Below, piece by piece: positions 34,252 to 43,295 of a stretch of DNA of 64,000 nucleotides (its first letter is position 1; every line of letters begins with the position of its first letter). The position numbers were made by a program, and so were the translations under genes. The notes under the pieces were generated by a model, which was not told the DNA's origin, made no database searches, and worked only from the letters and a program-made list of their open reading frames with translations. The DNA is from Lentzea albidocapillata subsp. violacea (GTDB taxonomy: Bacteria; Actinomycetota; Actinomycetes; Mycobacteriales; Pseudonocardiaceae), in the NCBI RefSeq assembly GCF_900100275.1, contig NZ_FNET01000023.1:1-64000 (forward strand), given 5' to 3'.

Positions 34252-35531
34252 GCCTGTTCCACCGCCTGAGTGAGAATCCCGAGAGCCTCTTCCAACTCGT
34301 CCTCGGTCAGGGTCATCGGCGGTGCCAGGCGGATCACGTTGCCGTACAGGCCGCCCTTGCCGACGAGCAACCCGCGCGCCTTCGCCTCGGCCAGCACGGT
34401 CGCGGCGGCACCGGCGTTCGGTTCGCCCTCGGGTCCGACGAACTCGACGCCGACCATCAGGCCCTTGCCGCGCACGTCACCGATCACCGGATGCTTCTCG
34501 GCCAGTTCGCGCAGGCCGCCGAGCAGCCGTGAGCCGAGCTTGGCCGCGTTGGCCTGCAGGTCGTGGCTCAGCAGGTAGTCGACGGTGGCGAGCGCGCCGG
34601 CCGTGGAGATCGGGTTGCCGCCGAACGTCGAGATCGAGTTGGCGTTGATCGTGTCCATCAGGTCGCCGCGCGCGACGACACCGCCGATCGCGAGACCGTT
34701 GCCGAGGCCCTTGGCGAACGTCATCGCGTCCGGCACGACGTCGTGCGCCTGGATGCCCCAGAAGTGCTCGCCGGTGCGGCCCCAGCCCGTCTGCACCTCG
34801 TCGGAGACGAACAGGATCCCGTACTCGTCCAGCACGTCCTTGAACGCGCGGAACAGGCCGTCGGGCGGGGACGTGAAGCCGCCGACGCCCTGGATCGGCT
34901 CGGCGATCATGCACGCGACGTCGCCGGACGTGGTGGTCTCGATGATCTCGCGCAGGTCCTCGACACAGGCCCTGATGTAGTCCTTGTCGTCCATCGCCCT
35001 GAACGGCGAGCGGTAGCGGTAACCGCCGTGCACCCAGCTGACCTTGATCGGCGACAGCGCGGACGCCGACCAGCCGCGGTTGCCCGTGATGGCGATCGTG
35101 GCGAACGCACGGCCGTGGTAGCTGTTGCGCAGTGCCAGGACCTGCTCGCTGCGGCGCGCCTGGGTGGCGAGCATCAGCGCGGTCTCGTTGGCCTCGGTGC
35201 CGGAGTTGGTGAAGAACACCTTCGCGTCCGGGATGCCGCTCAGTTCCGCGATCTTCTCGGCCAGCTCGACCTGCGACCTGATCAGGTAGAGCGTCGAGCT
35301 GTGCAGGACGCCGGTGTCGAGCTGCGACCGGATCGCGTCGCTGATCTCCGCGACGTCGTAGCCGATGGCGTTGGTCAGGATGCCGGCGAAGAAGTCCAGG
35401 TAGGTCGTGCCCTCGCGGTCGGTCACCCGGCGCCCGGAGGCGCTCGCGATCTCGATGGGCTCGTCGTAGTAGAGGGCCAGCCACTTCGGCATGACCGCGC
35501 GGTGTCGTGCCAGCAGCTCCTTGTGGGCCAT
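34248..35531 (-). CDS. Class III aminotransferase (probable beta-alanine/omega-amino acid transaminase)
   Basis: This 427-residue PLP aminotransferase has GTEANETALMLA (phosphate cup), NSYHGRAFAT, SDEVQTGWGRTGEHFW (Asp to pyridine N) and MTFAKGLGNGLAIGG with the PLP Lys. Neighbouring MmsA, beta-ureidopropionase and dihydropyrimidinase indicate beta-alanine as amino donor. The acceptor is unknown. GGAGGACGAG precedes ATG 35531. It diverges from the PucR regulator with 107 bases between. Confidence 0.9.
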   Translation of the reverse strand: MAHKELLARHRAVMPKWLALYYDEPIEIASASGRRVTDREGTTYLDFFAGILTNAIGYDVAEISDAIRSQLDTGVLHSSTLYLIRSQVELAEKIAELSGIPDAKVFFTNSGTEANETALMLATQARRSEQVLALRNSYHGRAFATIAITGNRGWSASALSPIKVSWVHGGYRYRSPFRAMDDKDYIRACVEDLREIIETTTSGDVACMIAEPIQGVGGFTSPPDGLFRAFKDVLDEYGILFVSDEVQTGWGRTGEHFWGIQAHDVVPDAMTFAKGLGNGLAIGGVVARGDLMDTINANSISTFGGNPISTAGALATVDYLLSHDLQANAAKLGSRLLGGLRELAEKHPVIGDVRGKGLMVGVEFVGPEGEPNAGAAATVLAEAKARGLLVGKGGLYGNVIRLAPPMTLTEDELEEALGILTQAVEQA

Positions 35532-35638
35532 CTCGTCCTCCAGGGGTCTGACGCCTGCCTCGGAGTCTGCTGGCGCGCCGGGTGCGCCGCCATGCACAAC
35601 CTGTACCCGGATCGGCTGGTTGGCATTACGTTGTGTCC

Positions 35639-37231
35639 ATGTACCCGACGGTCGCCGAAGTCGTCGCTCTGCCGGTGATCCGGCAGGGAAAGCCGCGTCT
35701 GGTGGCCGGAGCGGCCGGCCTCGGCCGTCGCGTGCGGTGGGTGCATGTGGCGGAGATCGCAGACATCGCGCCGTTGCTGCGCGGCGGTGAGCTGGTGCTC
35801 ACGACCGGCGTGATGCTGCCCGAGTCCGGCCTCGCCCAGTACGTCGAGGAACTGGCCGCCGTCGGGTGCGCGGGCCTCGTCGTCGAGCTGGGGCGGCGGT
35901 GGCGCGACGACGTGCCGGGCGCCCTCGTCACCGCAGCCGAACGGCACGGGCTGCCGCTGGTCACGCTCACCGAGGAGACCAAGTACGTGGCCGTGACCGA
36001 GGCCGTCGTGGGGCTGATCGTGGACGCCCAGCTGGCCGAGCTGCGCGCCGCGGAGCAGGTGCACGAGACGTTCACGGCGCTGACGGTCGCGGGCGCCGAA
36101 CCCTCCGAGGTGCTGCGCGAGGTGGCGCGGACGTCCGGGCTGGCGGTCGTGCTGGAGACGCTCGGCCACGACGTGCTCGCCTACGACGCCGCCGGGCACG
36201 ATCCCGTGATGCTGCTGGACGACTGGGCGGCGCGCTCGCGGGCCGTCACGGTGACCGAGCGGACCGCCTACGACACCGAGTCGGGCTGGCTGATCACGAT
36301 CGTCGGGGCGCGCGGCGCGGACTGGGGCCGGCTCGTGATGGTCTCGCCCGAGCCGCCACCGCACCGGCACGTCGTGGTCGCCGAACGCGCCGCGTCCGCG
36401 TTGGCGGTGCATCGGCTCGTGGCGCGCGACCGGGAGTCGCTGGAACGGCAGACGCACCGCACGTTGCTGGCCCAGCTGCTCGGCCAGGCACCGCAGTCAC
36501 CGGACCTGGGCGCGCGGACGGCCGCGCTGGGGGTGCCGCTGGAACGGCGGCAGCTGATCGGCGTCGCGGTCCGGCCGGTGTCCGTGCTGCAGGGGCAGAC
36601 GCTGGCCACCCAGGAGGTCCTGCGTGATCTCGCGGAGGCGACGGCGCTGGCGGCCCGGCGGGTCACGGTCGCGGCGCTGGTCGGCGTCGTGGACGACACC
36701 TCGGTGCGCGCGCTGCTGTCGGTGCCGATGACCATTGGCGTGGAAGGGGTGCTGCGCAAGGTCGCCCGCGAGATCCACCGGACGGCGGCGTCCTCCGTGG
36801 TCATCGCCGTCGGCACGACCGTGACGTCCACAACGGACGTTCGCCGCTCGCTCGGCGAGGCCGCGCACGTGGCCGGGGCGGCGTTGCGAGCACCGGGATC
36901 CCAGCTCTACCACCGGCTCGACGACGTGCGGCTGCGCGGGCTCCTGCACCTGCTGCGCGAGGACGAACGCGTGCGGGCGTTCGCGGACCGCGAGCTCGGA
37001 CCGTTGCTGGCCCGCGACTCGGCCCAGGGCTCCCGGCTCGTGGAGCTGCTGCGGTGCCTGTGCGAGAACGGCGGCAACAAGTCGGCGGCCGCGGCGGCGG
37101 CCCACCTGTCCCGGACGGCGTACTACCAGCAGCTGGGACGGATCGAGCAGGTTCTCGGCGTCTCGCTGGAGGACCCGGAGTCCGTGCTGTCGTTGTACGT
37201 CGCCCTGCTGGTACACGAAATGGGCCCGTGA
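35639..37231 (+). CDS. PucR-family transcriptional regulator
   Basis: This 530-residue regulator has an N-terminal PucR sensor domain (TVAEVVALPVIRQGKPRLVAG, RWVHVAEIADIAPLLRGGELVLTTG). A central GGDEF-like segment follows. The C-terminal PucR-type helix-turn-helix is NGGNKSAAAAAAHLSRTAYYQQLGRIE. It probably controls the flanking pyrimidine/hydantoin genes. TACGTT at 35627-35632 lies 7 bases before ATG 35639, and no ribosome binding site is visible, so the message may be leaderless. Confidence 0.92.
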   Translation: MYPTVAEVVALPVIRQGKPRLVAGAAGLGRRVRWVHVAEIADIAPLLRGGELVLTTGVMLPESGLAQYVEELAAVGCAGLVVELGRRWRDDVPGALVTAAERHGLPLVTLTEETKYVAVTEAVVGLIVDAQLAELRAAEQVHETFTALTVAGAEPSEVLREVARTSGLAVVLETLGHDVLAYDAAGHDPVMLLDDWAARSRAVTVTERTAYDTESGWLITIVGARGADWGRLVMVSPEPPPHRHVVVAERAASALAVHRLVARDRESLERQTHRTLLAQLLGQAPQSPDLGARTAALGVPLERRQLIGVAVRPVSVLQGQTLATQEVLRDLAEATALAARRVTVAALVGVVDDTSVRALLSVPMTIGVEGVLRKVAREIHRTAASSVVIAVGTTVTSTTDVRRSLGEAAHVAGAALRAPGSQLYHRLDDVRLRGLLHLLREDERVRAFADRELGPLLARDSAQGSRLVELLRCLCENGGNKSAAAAAAHLSRTAYYQQLGRIEQVLGVSLEDPESVLSLYVALLVHEMGP

Positions 37232-37250
37232 GCGCGCACGGGCCCATTTT
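37218..37250. terminator. Rho-independent terminator overlapping the pucR stop
   Basis: A perfect 13-bp stem (37218-37230, 37237-37249) ends in a T run on the plus strand and an A run usable on the minus strand. It includes the PucR stop codon. Confidence 0.85.
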
Positions 37251-37262
37251 CGACGTGTGAAC

Positions 37263-37706
37263 TCAGCCGTTGATCGTCGGGAAGGTACCCGAGAGAACGG
37301 TCGTGTTCGGCACGACGTTGTTGGTCGGCAGGTCGGACAGCGACGGCGACGGCAGGTTGCCGAAGCTCGCGGTGCCCGGCAGGTCGCGCGGGTCCGGCAG
37401 CCCGGCGACCTCGCCGACCTCGGCCGCGATGGGGTTCGGAACCGAGCGCTCCTGCGCGACGGCGGGGAGAGCGGGAACCGGCAGGTCGGAGGCCACGGGC
37501 GCGCCGACGTGCGGCAGCTGGACCGCGCTGGCGGCGTCGAGCGGGTTGGCGAGCTGGGTGGCGCCGGTGACCAGCTTGTCCGCGCCGACCTCGGGAACGC
37601 CGGTGTTCAGCTGCGGCAACTCGGTGGCGCTGGCCGAACCCGCGAGCAGCGGAGCGGCGCTGGCGGCGAGCAGAGCGGCGGCACGGAACAGTCCGGAACG
37701 AGACAC
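37263..37706 (-). CDS. Small secreted protein of unknown function
   Basis: This 147-residue protein has a signal peptide of about 27 residues (LFRAAALLAASAAPLLAGSASA). The mature part is low in complexity and rich in Leu, Pro, Ala, Val and Asn (TELPQLNTGVPEVGADKL, QLPHVGAPVASDLPVPALP). No domain or Cys is seen. GTG 37706 has GAGGA upstream; an ATG 14 codons earlier is in frame but lacks a ribosome binding site. Similar short secreted proteins are common in spore-forming actinobacteria, but the role here is unknown. Confidence 0.7.
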   Translation of the reverse strand: MSRSGLFRAAALLAASAAPLLAGSASATELPQLNTGVPEVGADKLVTGATQLANPLDAASAVQLPHVGAPVASDLPVPALPAVAQERSVPNPIAAEVGEVAGLPDPRDLPGTASFGNLPSPSLSDLPTNNVVPNTTVLSGTFPTING

Positions 37707-37833
37707 AGTTTTCCTCAATCTGGTTTGGGGACCGATCTTCGTATTCATCGGCGCGTTTGGTTCGCGAATTGACCCGCTCGATCGTGTGTTCAGGGCTTGC
37801 ACCTCACGCCACGGGAGGGCCCACGGTCTCGAT

Positions 37834-38031
37834 GTGACCCGTTGGAGCACCGGTGACCTGGCCAAAGCGACCGTCCGCACGCTGCACCGCCGCAACGAGA
37901 TCGGACTGGTCGTCGCCTCCGAGCGCACGCCCTCCGCTCACCTTCGGTACACACCGGACGACGTCCGCCACTTCTATCAGGTGAGATCGCTGCGTCAGCG
38001 GCCGCAGGAAGTCCGAACGGGACAGTTCTGA
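37834..38031 (+). pseudogene. MerR-family regulator remnant
   Basis: The frame TGDLAKAT-VRTLHRRNEIGLVVASER...HLRYTPDDVRHFYQVRSLRQ is the N-terminal winged helix of a MerR regulator. Three features show decay: the segment normally reading ATGVTVRTLRHYDEIG is shortened, the reading frame ends soon after the first wing, and no ligand domain follows. It is flanked by about 130 bases without a gene on its left. Confidence 0.75.
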
Positions 38032-38066
38032 TCGGATTTCAGTCCCGGCTGAGGTAGAAGTGGGTC

Positions 38067-38684
38067 ATGCTTTCCGATGACCGACGTCTGCAGGCCGCCA
38101 ACCCGACCGGCTGGTTCGAGGACCTCTACGCCGAGGCCGAAACCGGCACGGCCTCCGTGCCGTGGGACATCCCGAACCCGCAACCGCACCTCGTCGAGTG
38201 GGCTTCCGGAGTCGACGGCACCGGTCAGCGCGCTCTGGTCGTGGGCTGTGGCTACGGCCGCGACTCGGAGTTCCTGGCCTCACTGGGCTTCGAGGTGACC
38301 GCGTTCGACATCTCCCCCACCGCCGTGGCCGCGGTCCAGAAGCGCTACCCGTCGAGCCCTGTCTCCTACGTGGTCGCGGACCTGCTGGACCCGCCCGCCG
38401 AGTGGCACCGCGCGTTCGACCTCGTCGTGGAGAACATGACGGTCCAGGCACTGCCCGTCGCCCTGCACGCCGAGGCGACCGGGCGGGTCTCGTCGCTGAC
38501 CGGCTCGACGCTGCTGGTACTGGCGGTGGCGCGGGACGAGGGCCCCGAACCGGACGGTCCGCCGTGGCCGCTCACGCCCGCGGAGATCGAGGCGTTCGCG
38601 GGCGACGGTCTGACGCCGCGTTCCGTCAGGCGCGACAACGGCAGGTGGGTGGCGGAGTTCGGGCGGCAACTGGCCATGAACTGA
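38067..38684 (+). CDS. Class I SAM-dependent methyltransferase, TPMT-like
   Basis: This 205-residue enzyme resembles thiol/thiopurine methyltransferases: GWFEDLYAEAE and PWDIPNPQPHLVEW at the start, the SAM motif ALVVGCGYGRDSEFLASLG, then VTAFDISPTAV. The substrate is unknown; family members methylate thiols, halides or small lipophilic molecules. It is monocistronic. Confidence 0.82.
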   Translation: MLSDDRRLQAANPTGWFEDLYAEAETGTASVPWDIPNPQPHLVEWASGVDGTGQRALVVGCGYGRDSEFLASLGFEVTAFDISPTAVAAVQKRYPSSPVSYVVADLLDPPAEWHRAFDLVVENMTVQALPVALHAEATGRVSSLTGSTLLVLAVARDEGPEPDGPPWPLTPAEIEAFAGDGLTPRSVRRDNGRWVAEFGRQLAMN

Positions 38685-38720
38685 CCACCTATGCCGGACG
38701 TCCGGCCTTTAGCGTGAATC

Positions 38721-39224
38721 ATGCTCGTTCGTCGGCTGATCGCCCGTCTGCTCGACTGGCTCCTGGTGCTGGTCGTGACCTGGCCGTTGGTCCACGAACC
38801 CGTGCTGGTGGTGCTCTGCGCGGCGGTGTACGACGCTCTGCTGCTCCGGCTGAACACCCTCGGCAAAGCCCTCACGGGGCTGCGGGTCGTGGGCCCCGCG
38901 TCCGGCCTGGGCCTCAGACGGGTGCTGGCACGCACGCTCGTCACGACCGCGCTACCCGGCGCGGGCGTGGTGCTCGTGCTGACCGGTCTGGGCTGGCGGG
39001 AGCCGGCGCTGATGGCGGGCCTCGGCTGGCAGCAGCCGTGGGTCGTCATCGGCGAGCACGCCGGCCCGGGGTCGGCGGGCTGGCTCTCGTCGTTGCTGCT
39101 GGTGGGCGGGTTCGTGCTGCTGGTGCTGTCCGTCGTGGAGGCGCTCGACCTCCGCGGCACGCGGACGTGGCACGACCGCAAGGCGGGCACGGCCGTGGTG
39201 CGGCTCAAAGTCGCTGCCCGATGA
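38721..39224 (+). CDS. RDD-family membrane protein
   Basis: This 167-residue protein has about three or four membrane segments. The RDD residues appear as RLIARLLDWLL near the N-terminus and TWHDRKAGTAVVR at the C-terminus. The function of the family is poorly defined; some members act in ion transport. It ends by overlapping the convergent esterase remnant by 20 bases. Confidence 0.85.
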   Translation: MLVRRLIARLLDWLLVLVVTWPLVHEPVLVVLCAAVYDALLLRLNTLGKALTGLRVVGPASGLGLRRVLARTLVTTALPGAGVVLVLTGLGWREPALMAGLGWQQPWVVIGEHAGPGSAGWLSSLLLVGGFVLLVLSVVEALDLRGTRTWHDRKAGTAVVRLKVAAR

Positions 39225-39423
39225 ACTTCAACGCGTCCGGCAGCACGCGGCGCCAGTAGCCGATGTCGTGCCCACCGTGCTCGAACCCCCGAGCGGCACC
39301 CATCCACGCACCCCACGGCATGGGCTGAACGGGTACAGGTTCGACGGACGGCACCACGCCGGCGGGGCCCGTCCAGCCGAGTAGGACGGCTCGCCGAGAT
39401 CCCCATGGCCGCCAGTGGAACAC
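39205..39423 (-). pseudogene. C-terminal remnant of an Ag85-like esterase
   Basis: The minus strand encodes PWGAWMGAARGFEHGGHDIGYWRRVLPDALKFIG, which matches the C-terminal catalytic His region of secreted esterase D/antigen-85-like hydrolases. No signal peptide, nucleophile motif or upstream homologous sequence follows in any frame. It is probably the stump of a deleted gene. The plus strand from 39425 to 39550 holds only the leader of the NCS1 gene. Confidence 0.55.
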
Positions 39424-39487
39424 AATGTGCGCCGATCATGACAAGCGTGGACACTCTGACACTGCCAGACCTGCGGCGGCGGACCCA

Positions 39488-39506
39488 GGATTCCGGGATG
39501 GAATCC
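39488..39506. promoter_or_regulatory. Inverted repeat upstream of the NCS1 transporter
   Basis: GGATTCC-GGGAT-GGAATCC lies 44 bases before the start of the transporter, next to TTGACG (39514-39519). It is a plausible operator of the pyrimidine operon. Whether PucR binds it is unknown. Confidence 0.4.
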
Positions 39507-39550
39507 GACCGGGTTGACGTTGTTTCAGCAGCGTAACAGGGGGTTGTCCG

Positions 39551-41059
39551 TTGGCAGTCGAGTCCTCACCGCCCCAGGTCACACGTGATGGCCGCGTCGA
39601 ACTGAGCGACGCAGGTCCCATCAAGGACAGCAGGTTCTACAACCCCGAGCTCGCGCCCGTGCCCGTCGAGCAGCGGACATGGACGACGTACAACTTCTTC
39701 GCGCTGTGGATGGGCATGGCGCACAACATCCCCAGTTACACGCTCGCGGCGTCGCTGATCGCGATCGGCATGGACTGGGTGCAGGCCTTCGTCACGATCA
39801 CCCTGGGCAACCTGATCGTGCTGGTCCCCATGCTGCTCAACAGCCACGCGGGCACGAAGTACGGCATCCCGTTCCCCGTGTTCGCCCGCGCCTTCTACGG
39901 CATCCGCGGCGCCAACCTGGTGGCGTTGCTGCGCGCGTTCATCGCCTGCGCCTGGTTCGGCATCCAGACCTGGGTGGGCGGCAAGGCGCTGCACGTGATC
40001 ATCGGCCGGCTGACCGGCGACGGCTGGACCAAGGCGTCGCAGATCGGCGGGCAGCCGTGGACGTTGTGGTTGTGCTTCTTCGGTTTCTGGGTCGTGCAGA
40101 TGCTGGTGATCTGGCGCGGCATGGAGGCGATCCGGCGGTTCGAGAACTGGACGGCGCCGCTGGTCAGCATCGGGTTCCTGATCCTGCTGGGCTACGTGCT
40201 GGTGAAGGCGGGCGGCTTCGGCCCGATCCTCGAGGCGCCCAGCAAGCTCGGCTGGGGACCGGACTTCTGGAAGGTCTTCTTCCCCGCGCTGATGGGCATG
40301 ATCGCGTTCTGGTCGACGCTGTCGCTGAACATGCCGGACTTCACGCGGTTCGGTGGCAGCCAGAAGAAACAGGCGATCGGGCAGCTCCTCGGCCTGCCGA
40401 CCACCATGTCGTTCATCGCCATCGTCGCGATCCTGACGACGTCGGGCGCGCAGGCTCTGTACGGCGAGGCGATCTGGGACCCGGCGGACCTCGCATCCCG
40501 CTTCGACAACACGTTCCTGGTGGTCATCGCGCTGGTGTCGCTGGTGCTGGCCACGATCTCGGCGAACCTCGCGGCGAACGTCGTCAGCCCGTCGTACGAC
40601 TTCTCGAACGCCTTCCCGCGCAGAATCACGTTCGCGATCGGCGGCCTGATCACCGGTGTCATCGGCATCGTGATCCAGCCGTGGCGGCTGATCTCCGACC
40701 CGAACATCTACATCTTCGCGTGGCTCGGGTTCTACGGCGGGCTGCTGGCGTCGGTGGCCGGTGTGTTCGTCGCCGGGTACTGGGTGATCAAGAAGACGCA
40801 CCTGGAACTGGCGGACCTCTACCTCGACGGCAGGGGCGCGTACTGGTTCAACGGCGGCTGGAACTGGCGGGCCGTGCTGGCGACGCTCGTGGGCTCGGTG
40901 CTCGCGGTCGGCGGCGCCCATGGCGGGCCGTTCCCGGTGGACGGGCTGATCCCGTTCCTCAAGCCGCTCTACGACTACAACTGGGTCGTCGGCTTCGCGG
41001 CCGGCTTCCTGGTCTTCCTCGCTCTGAAGGACAACACGGCAAAGGAGACGACCAGGTGA
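39551..41059 (+). CDS. NCS1-family nucleobase/hydantoin:cation symporter
   Basis: This 502-residue transporter has 12 helices. The conserved ARAFYGIRGANLVALLRAFIACAWFGIQTWVGG contains the substrate-binding Trp residues of Mhp1-like proteins. IAFWSTLSLNMPDFTRF and the Asn-rich SANLAANVVSPSYDF segment are further NCS1 features. It likely imports uracil, a hydantoin or allantoin. A TTG start at 39551 follows GGGGG. It is the first gene of a four-gene operon coupled by GTGA overlaps. Confidence 0.93.
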   Translation: MAVESSPPQVTRDGRVELSDAGPIKDSRFYNPELAPVPVEQRTWTTYNFFALWMGMAHNIPSYTLAASLIAIGMDWVQAFVTITLGNLIVLVPMLLNSHAGTKYGIPFPVFARAFYGIRGANLVALLRAFIACAWFGIQTWVGGKALHVIIGRLTGDGWTKASQIGGQPWTLWLCFFGFWVVQMLVIWRGMEAIRRFENWTAPLVSIGFLILLGYVLVKAGGFGPILEAPSKLGWGPDFWKVFFPALMGMIAFWSTLSLNMPDFTRFGGSQKKQAIGQLLGLPTTMSFIAIVAILTTSGAQALYGEAIWDPADLASRFDNTFLVVIALVSLVLATISANLAANVVSPSYDFSNAFPRRITFAIGGLITGVIGIVIQPWRLISDPNIYIFAWLGFYGGLLASVAGVFVAGYWVIKKTHLELADLYLDGRGAYWFNGGWNWRAVLATLVGSVLAVGGAHGGPFPVDGLIPFLKPLYDYNWVVGFAAGFLVFLALKDNTAKETTR

Positions 41060-41898
41060 GCAACATCATCCGGGCGGCGCTCGTCCAGCAGAAGTGGACG
41101 GGCGACAAGGAGTCGATGATCGCGAACGCGGTCGAGCACATCCGCGCCGCCGCCTCCCAGGGCGCGCAGGTGCTGTGCCTGCAGGAGCTCTTCTACGGGC
41201 CGTACTTCTGCCAGGTCCAGGACGCGGACTTCTACTCCTACACCGAGTCGATCCCGGACGGCCCGACGACGGCGCTGATGCAGGAGGTCGCCGCCCAGAA
41301 CAACATCGTGCTGATCGTGCCGATGTACGAGGTGGAACAGCCGGGCGTCTACTACAACACCGCGGCCGTGATCGACGCGGACGGCACGTACCTCGGCAAG
41401 TACCGCAAGAACCACATCCCGCAGGTGAAGGGGTTCTGGGAGAAGTTCTACTTCAAGCCCGGCAACCTCGGCTATCCGGTGTTCGACACGGCGGTCGGCC
41501 GGATCGGCGTCTACATCTGCTACGAACGCCACTTCCCCGAGGGCTGGCGTGCTCTCGGTCTCGCGGGCGCGAAGATCGTGTTCAACCCGTCGGCCACCAG
41601 CAGGTCGCTCAGCGAGTACCTGTGGAAGCTGGAGCAGCCCGCCGCGGCCGTCGCGAACGAGTACTTCGTCGGCGCGATCAACCGCGTGGGCGTGGAACCA
41701 TTGGGTGACAACGAGTTCTACGGCCAGACGTACTTCGTCTCGCCGCGCGGCCAGCTCGTCGGCGACGCCGCGTCCGACACCGAGGAAGAGCTCGTGGTAC
41801 GCGACCTCGACCTGGACCTGCTGACCGAGGTCAGGGACACGTGGGCGTTCTACCGCGACCGCCGTCCCGACACCTATGAGGGCCTGGTGACCCCGTGA
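41056..41898 (+). CDS. Beta-ureidopropionase / N-carbamoyl amidohydrolase (nitrilase superfamily)
   Basis: This 280-residue nitrilase-fold amidase predicted to hydrolyse N-carbamoyl-beta-alanine to beta-alanine, CO2 and ammonia. The catalytic triad is visible: Glu44 in LQELFYGPYF, Lys118 in YRKNHIP and Cys155 in YICYERHFPE. It starts at GTG 41056 with AAAGGAG upstream, overlapping the transporter stop, and overlaps the hydantoinase start by GTGA. Confidence 0.92.
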   Translation: MSNIIRAALVQQKWTGDKESMIANAVEHIRAAASQGAQVLCLQELFYGPYFCQVQDADFYSYTESIPDGPTTALMQEVAAQNNIVLIVPMYEVEQPGVYYNTAAVIDADGTYLGKYRKNHIPQVKGFWEKFYFKPGNLGYPVFDTAVGRIGVYICYERHFPEGWRALGLAGAKIVFNPSATSRSLSEYLWKLEQPAAAVANEYFVGAINRVGVEPLGDNEFYGQTYFVSPRGQLVGDAASDTEEELVVRDLDLDLLTEVRDTWAFYRDRRPDTYEGLVTP

Positions 41899-43280
41899 GC
41901 ACTCTGATCCGTAACGGCCTGGTCATCAACGCGACCGGCTCGCACGCCGCCGACGTGCTGATCGACGGCGAGCACATCGCCGCGCTCGTCACGCCCGGTT
42001 TCGCTGTTCAAGCCGATGAAGTCATCGACGCGGCAGGGAAGTACGTCATCCCCGGCGGCATCGACGCGCACACGCACATGGAGATGCCGTTCGGCGGCAC
42101 CCAGTCCGCGGACACCTTCGAGACCGGCACGACCGCGGCGGCCTGGGGCGGCACCACCACGATCGTCGACTTCGCCGTGCAGCCCAAGGGAAGCAGCCTG
42201 CTGTCCACTCTGGACAAGTGGCACAGCAAGGCGGACGGCAACTGCGCGGTCGACTACGGCTTCCACATGATCATCTCCGACGTGACCGACGAGTCGCTCA
42301 AGGAGATGGACTCGTGCATCGCGGCGGGCGTGAACAGCTTCAAGATGTTCATGGCCTACCCCGGCGTCTTCTACGCGACGGACGGCGAGATCCTGCGCGC
42401 CATGCAGAAGGCGCGCGAGACCGGCGCCACGATCATGATGCACGCGGAGAACGGCATCGCGATCGACCAGCTCGTCGCGCAGGCGCTGGCCTCGGGACTG
42501 GGCGACCCGGTGCAGCACGGCCTGACCCGGCCGCCGGAGCTGGAGGGCGAGGCCACCTCACGCGCGATCCAGCTCGCGAAGGTGACCGGCTCCCCGCTGT
42601 ACATCGTGCACCTGTCGGCCTCGCAGGCACTCGACGCCGTGACGGCGGCGCGGGACACGGGCCAGAACGTGTTCGCCGAGACGTGCCCGCAGTATCTGTA
42701 CCTCTCGCTGGAGGACCTGGCCCGGCCGGGCTTCGAGGGCGCGAAGTACGTGGCGTCGCCCCCGTTGCGGCCCAAGGAGCACCAGTCGTCGCTGTGGCGC
42801 GGGCTGCGCACGAACGACCTCTCGGTGGTGAGCACCGACCACTGCCCGTTCTGCTTCAAGGACCAGAAGCAGCTCGGCGTCGGCGACTTCTCCAAGATTC
42901 CCAACGGCATGCCCGGCGTCGAACACCGCGTCGACCTGCTGCACCAGGGCGTCGTGAAGGGCGAGATCACCCGCGAACGCTGGGTCGAGATCGTCTCCAC
43001 GACTCCCGCGCGGATGTTCGGCATGTACCCGCGCAAGGGCGTGATCGCACCGGGAGCCGACGCGGACGTGGTGATCTACGACCCCCAGGCGTCCCAGACG
43101 ATCTCCGCCGAGACCCACCACATGGCCGTGGACTACTCGGCCTACGAGGGCTTCGAGGTCACCGGCAAGGTCGACACCGTGTTCTCGCGCGGCCGCAAGG
43201 TGATCGCGGACGGCGCGTACCACGGTTCGACGGGCCACGGCCGCTTCGTCTCCCGCGACCTCAACCAGTACCTCGTCTGA
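41895..43280 (+). CDS. hydA: Dihydropyrimidinase / D-hydantoinase
   Basis: This 461-residue amidohydrolase opens dihydrouracil or hydantoin rings. GGIDAHTHMEMPF supplies two metal His, NSFKMFMAY the carboxylated Lys, MHAEN and YIVHLSA further His ligands, and STDHCPF the metal Asp. Product flow to the adjacent beta-ureidopropionase is the textbook reductive pyrimidine route. Length is typical. It is translationally coupled upstream. Confidence 0.94.
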   Translation: MSTLIRNGLVINATGSHAADVLIDGEHIAALVTPGFAVQADEVIDAAGKYVIPGGIDAHTHMEMPFGGTQSADTFETGTTAAAWGGTTTIVDFAVQPKGSSLLSTLDKWHSKADGNCAVDYGFHMIISDVTDESLKEMDSCIAAGVNSFKMFMAYPGVFYATDGEILRAMQKARETGATIMMHAENGIAIDQLVAQALASGLGDPVQHGLTRPPELEGEATSRAIQLAKVTGSPLYIVHLSASQALDAVTAARDTGQNVFAETCPQYLYLSLEDLARPGFEGAKYVASPPLRPKEHQSSLWRGLRTNDLSVVSTDHCPFCFKDQKQLGVGDFSKIPNGMPGVEHRVDLLHQGVVKGEITRERWVEIVSTTPARMFGMYPRKGVIAPGADADVVIYDPQASQTISAETHHMAVDYSAYEGFEVTGKVDTVFSRGRKVIADGAYHGSTGHGRFVSRDLNQYLV

Positions 43281-43295
43281 GAAAGGCGGTCACCC

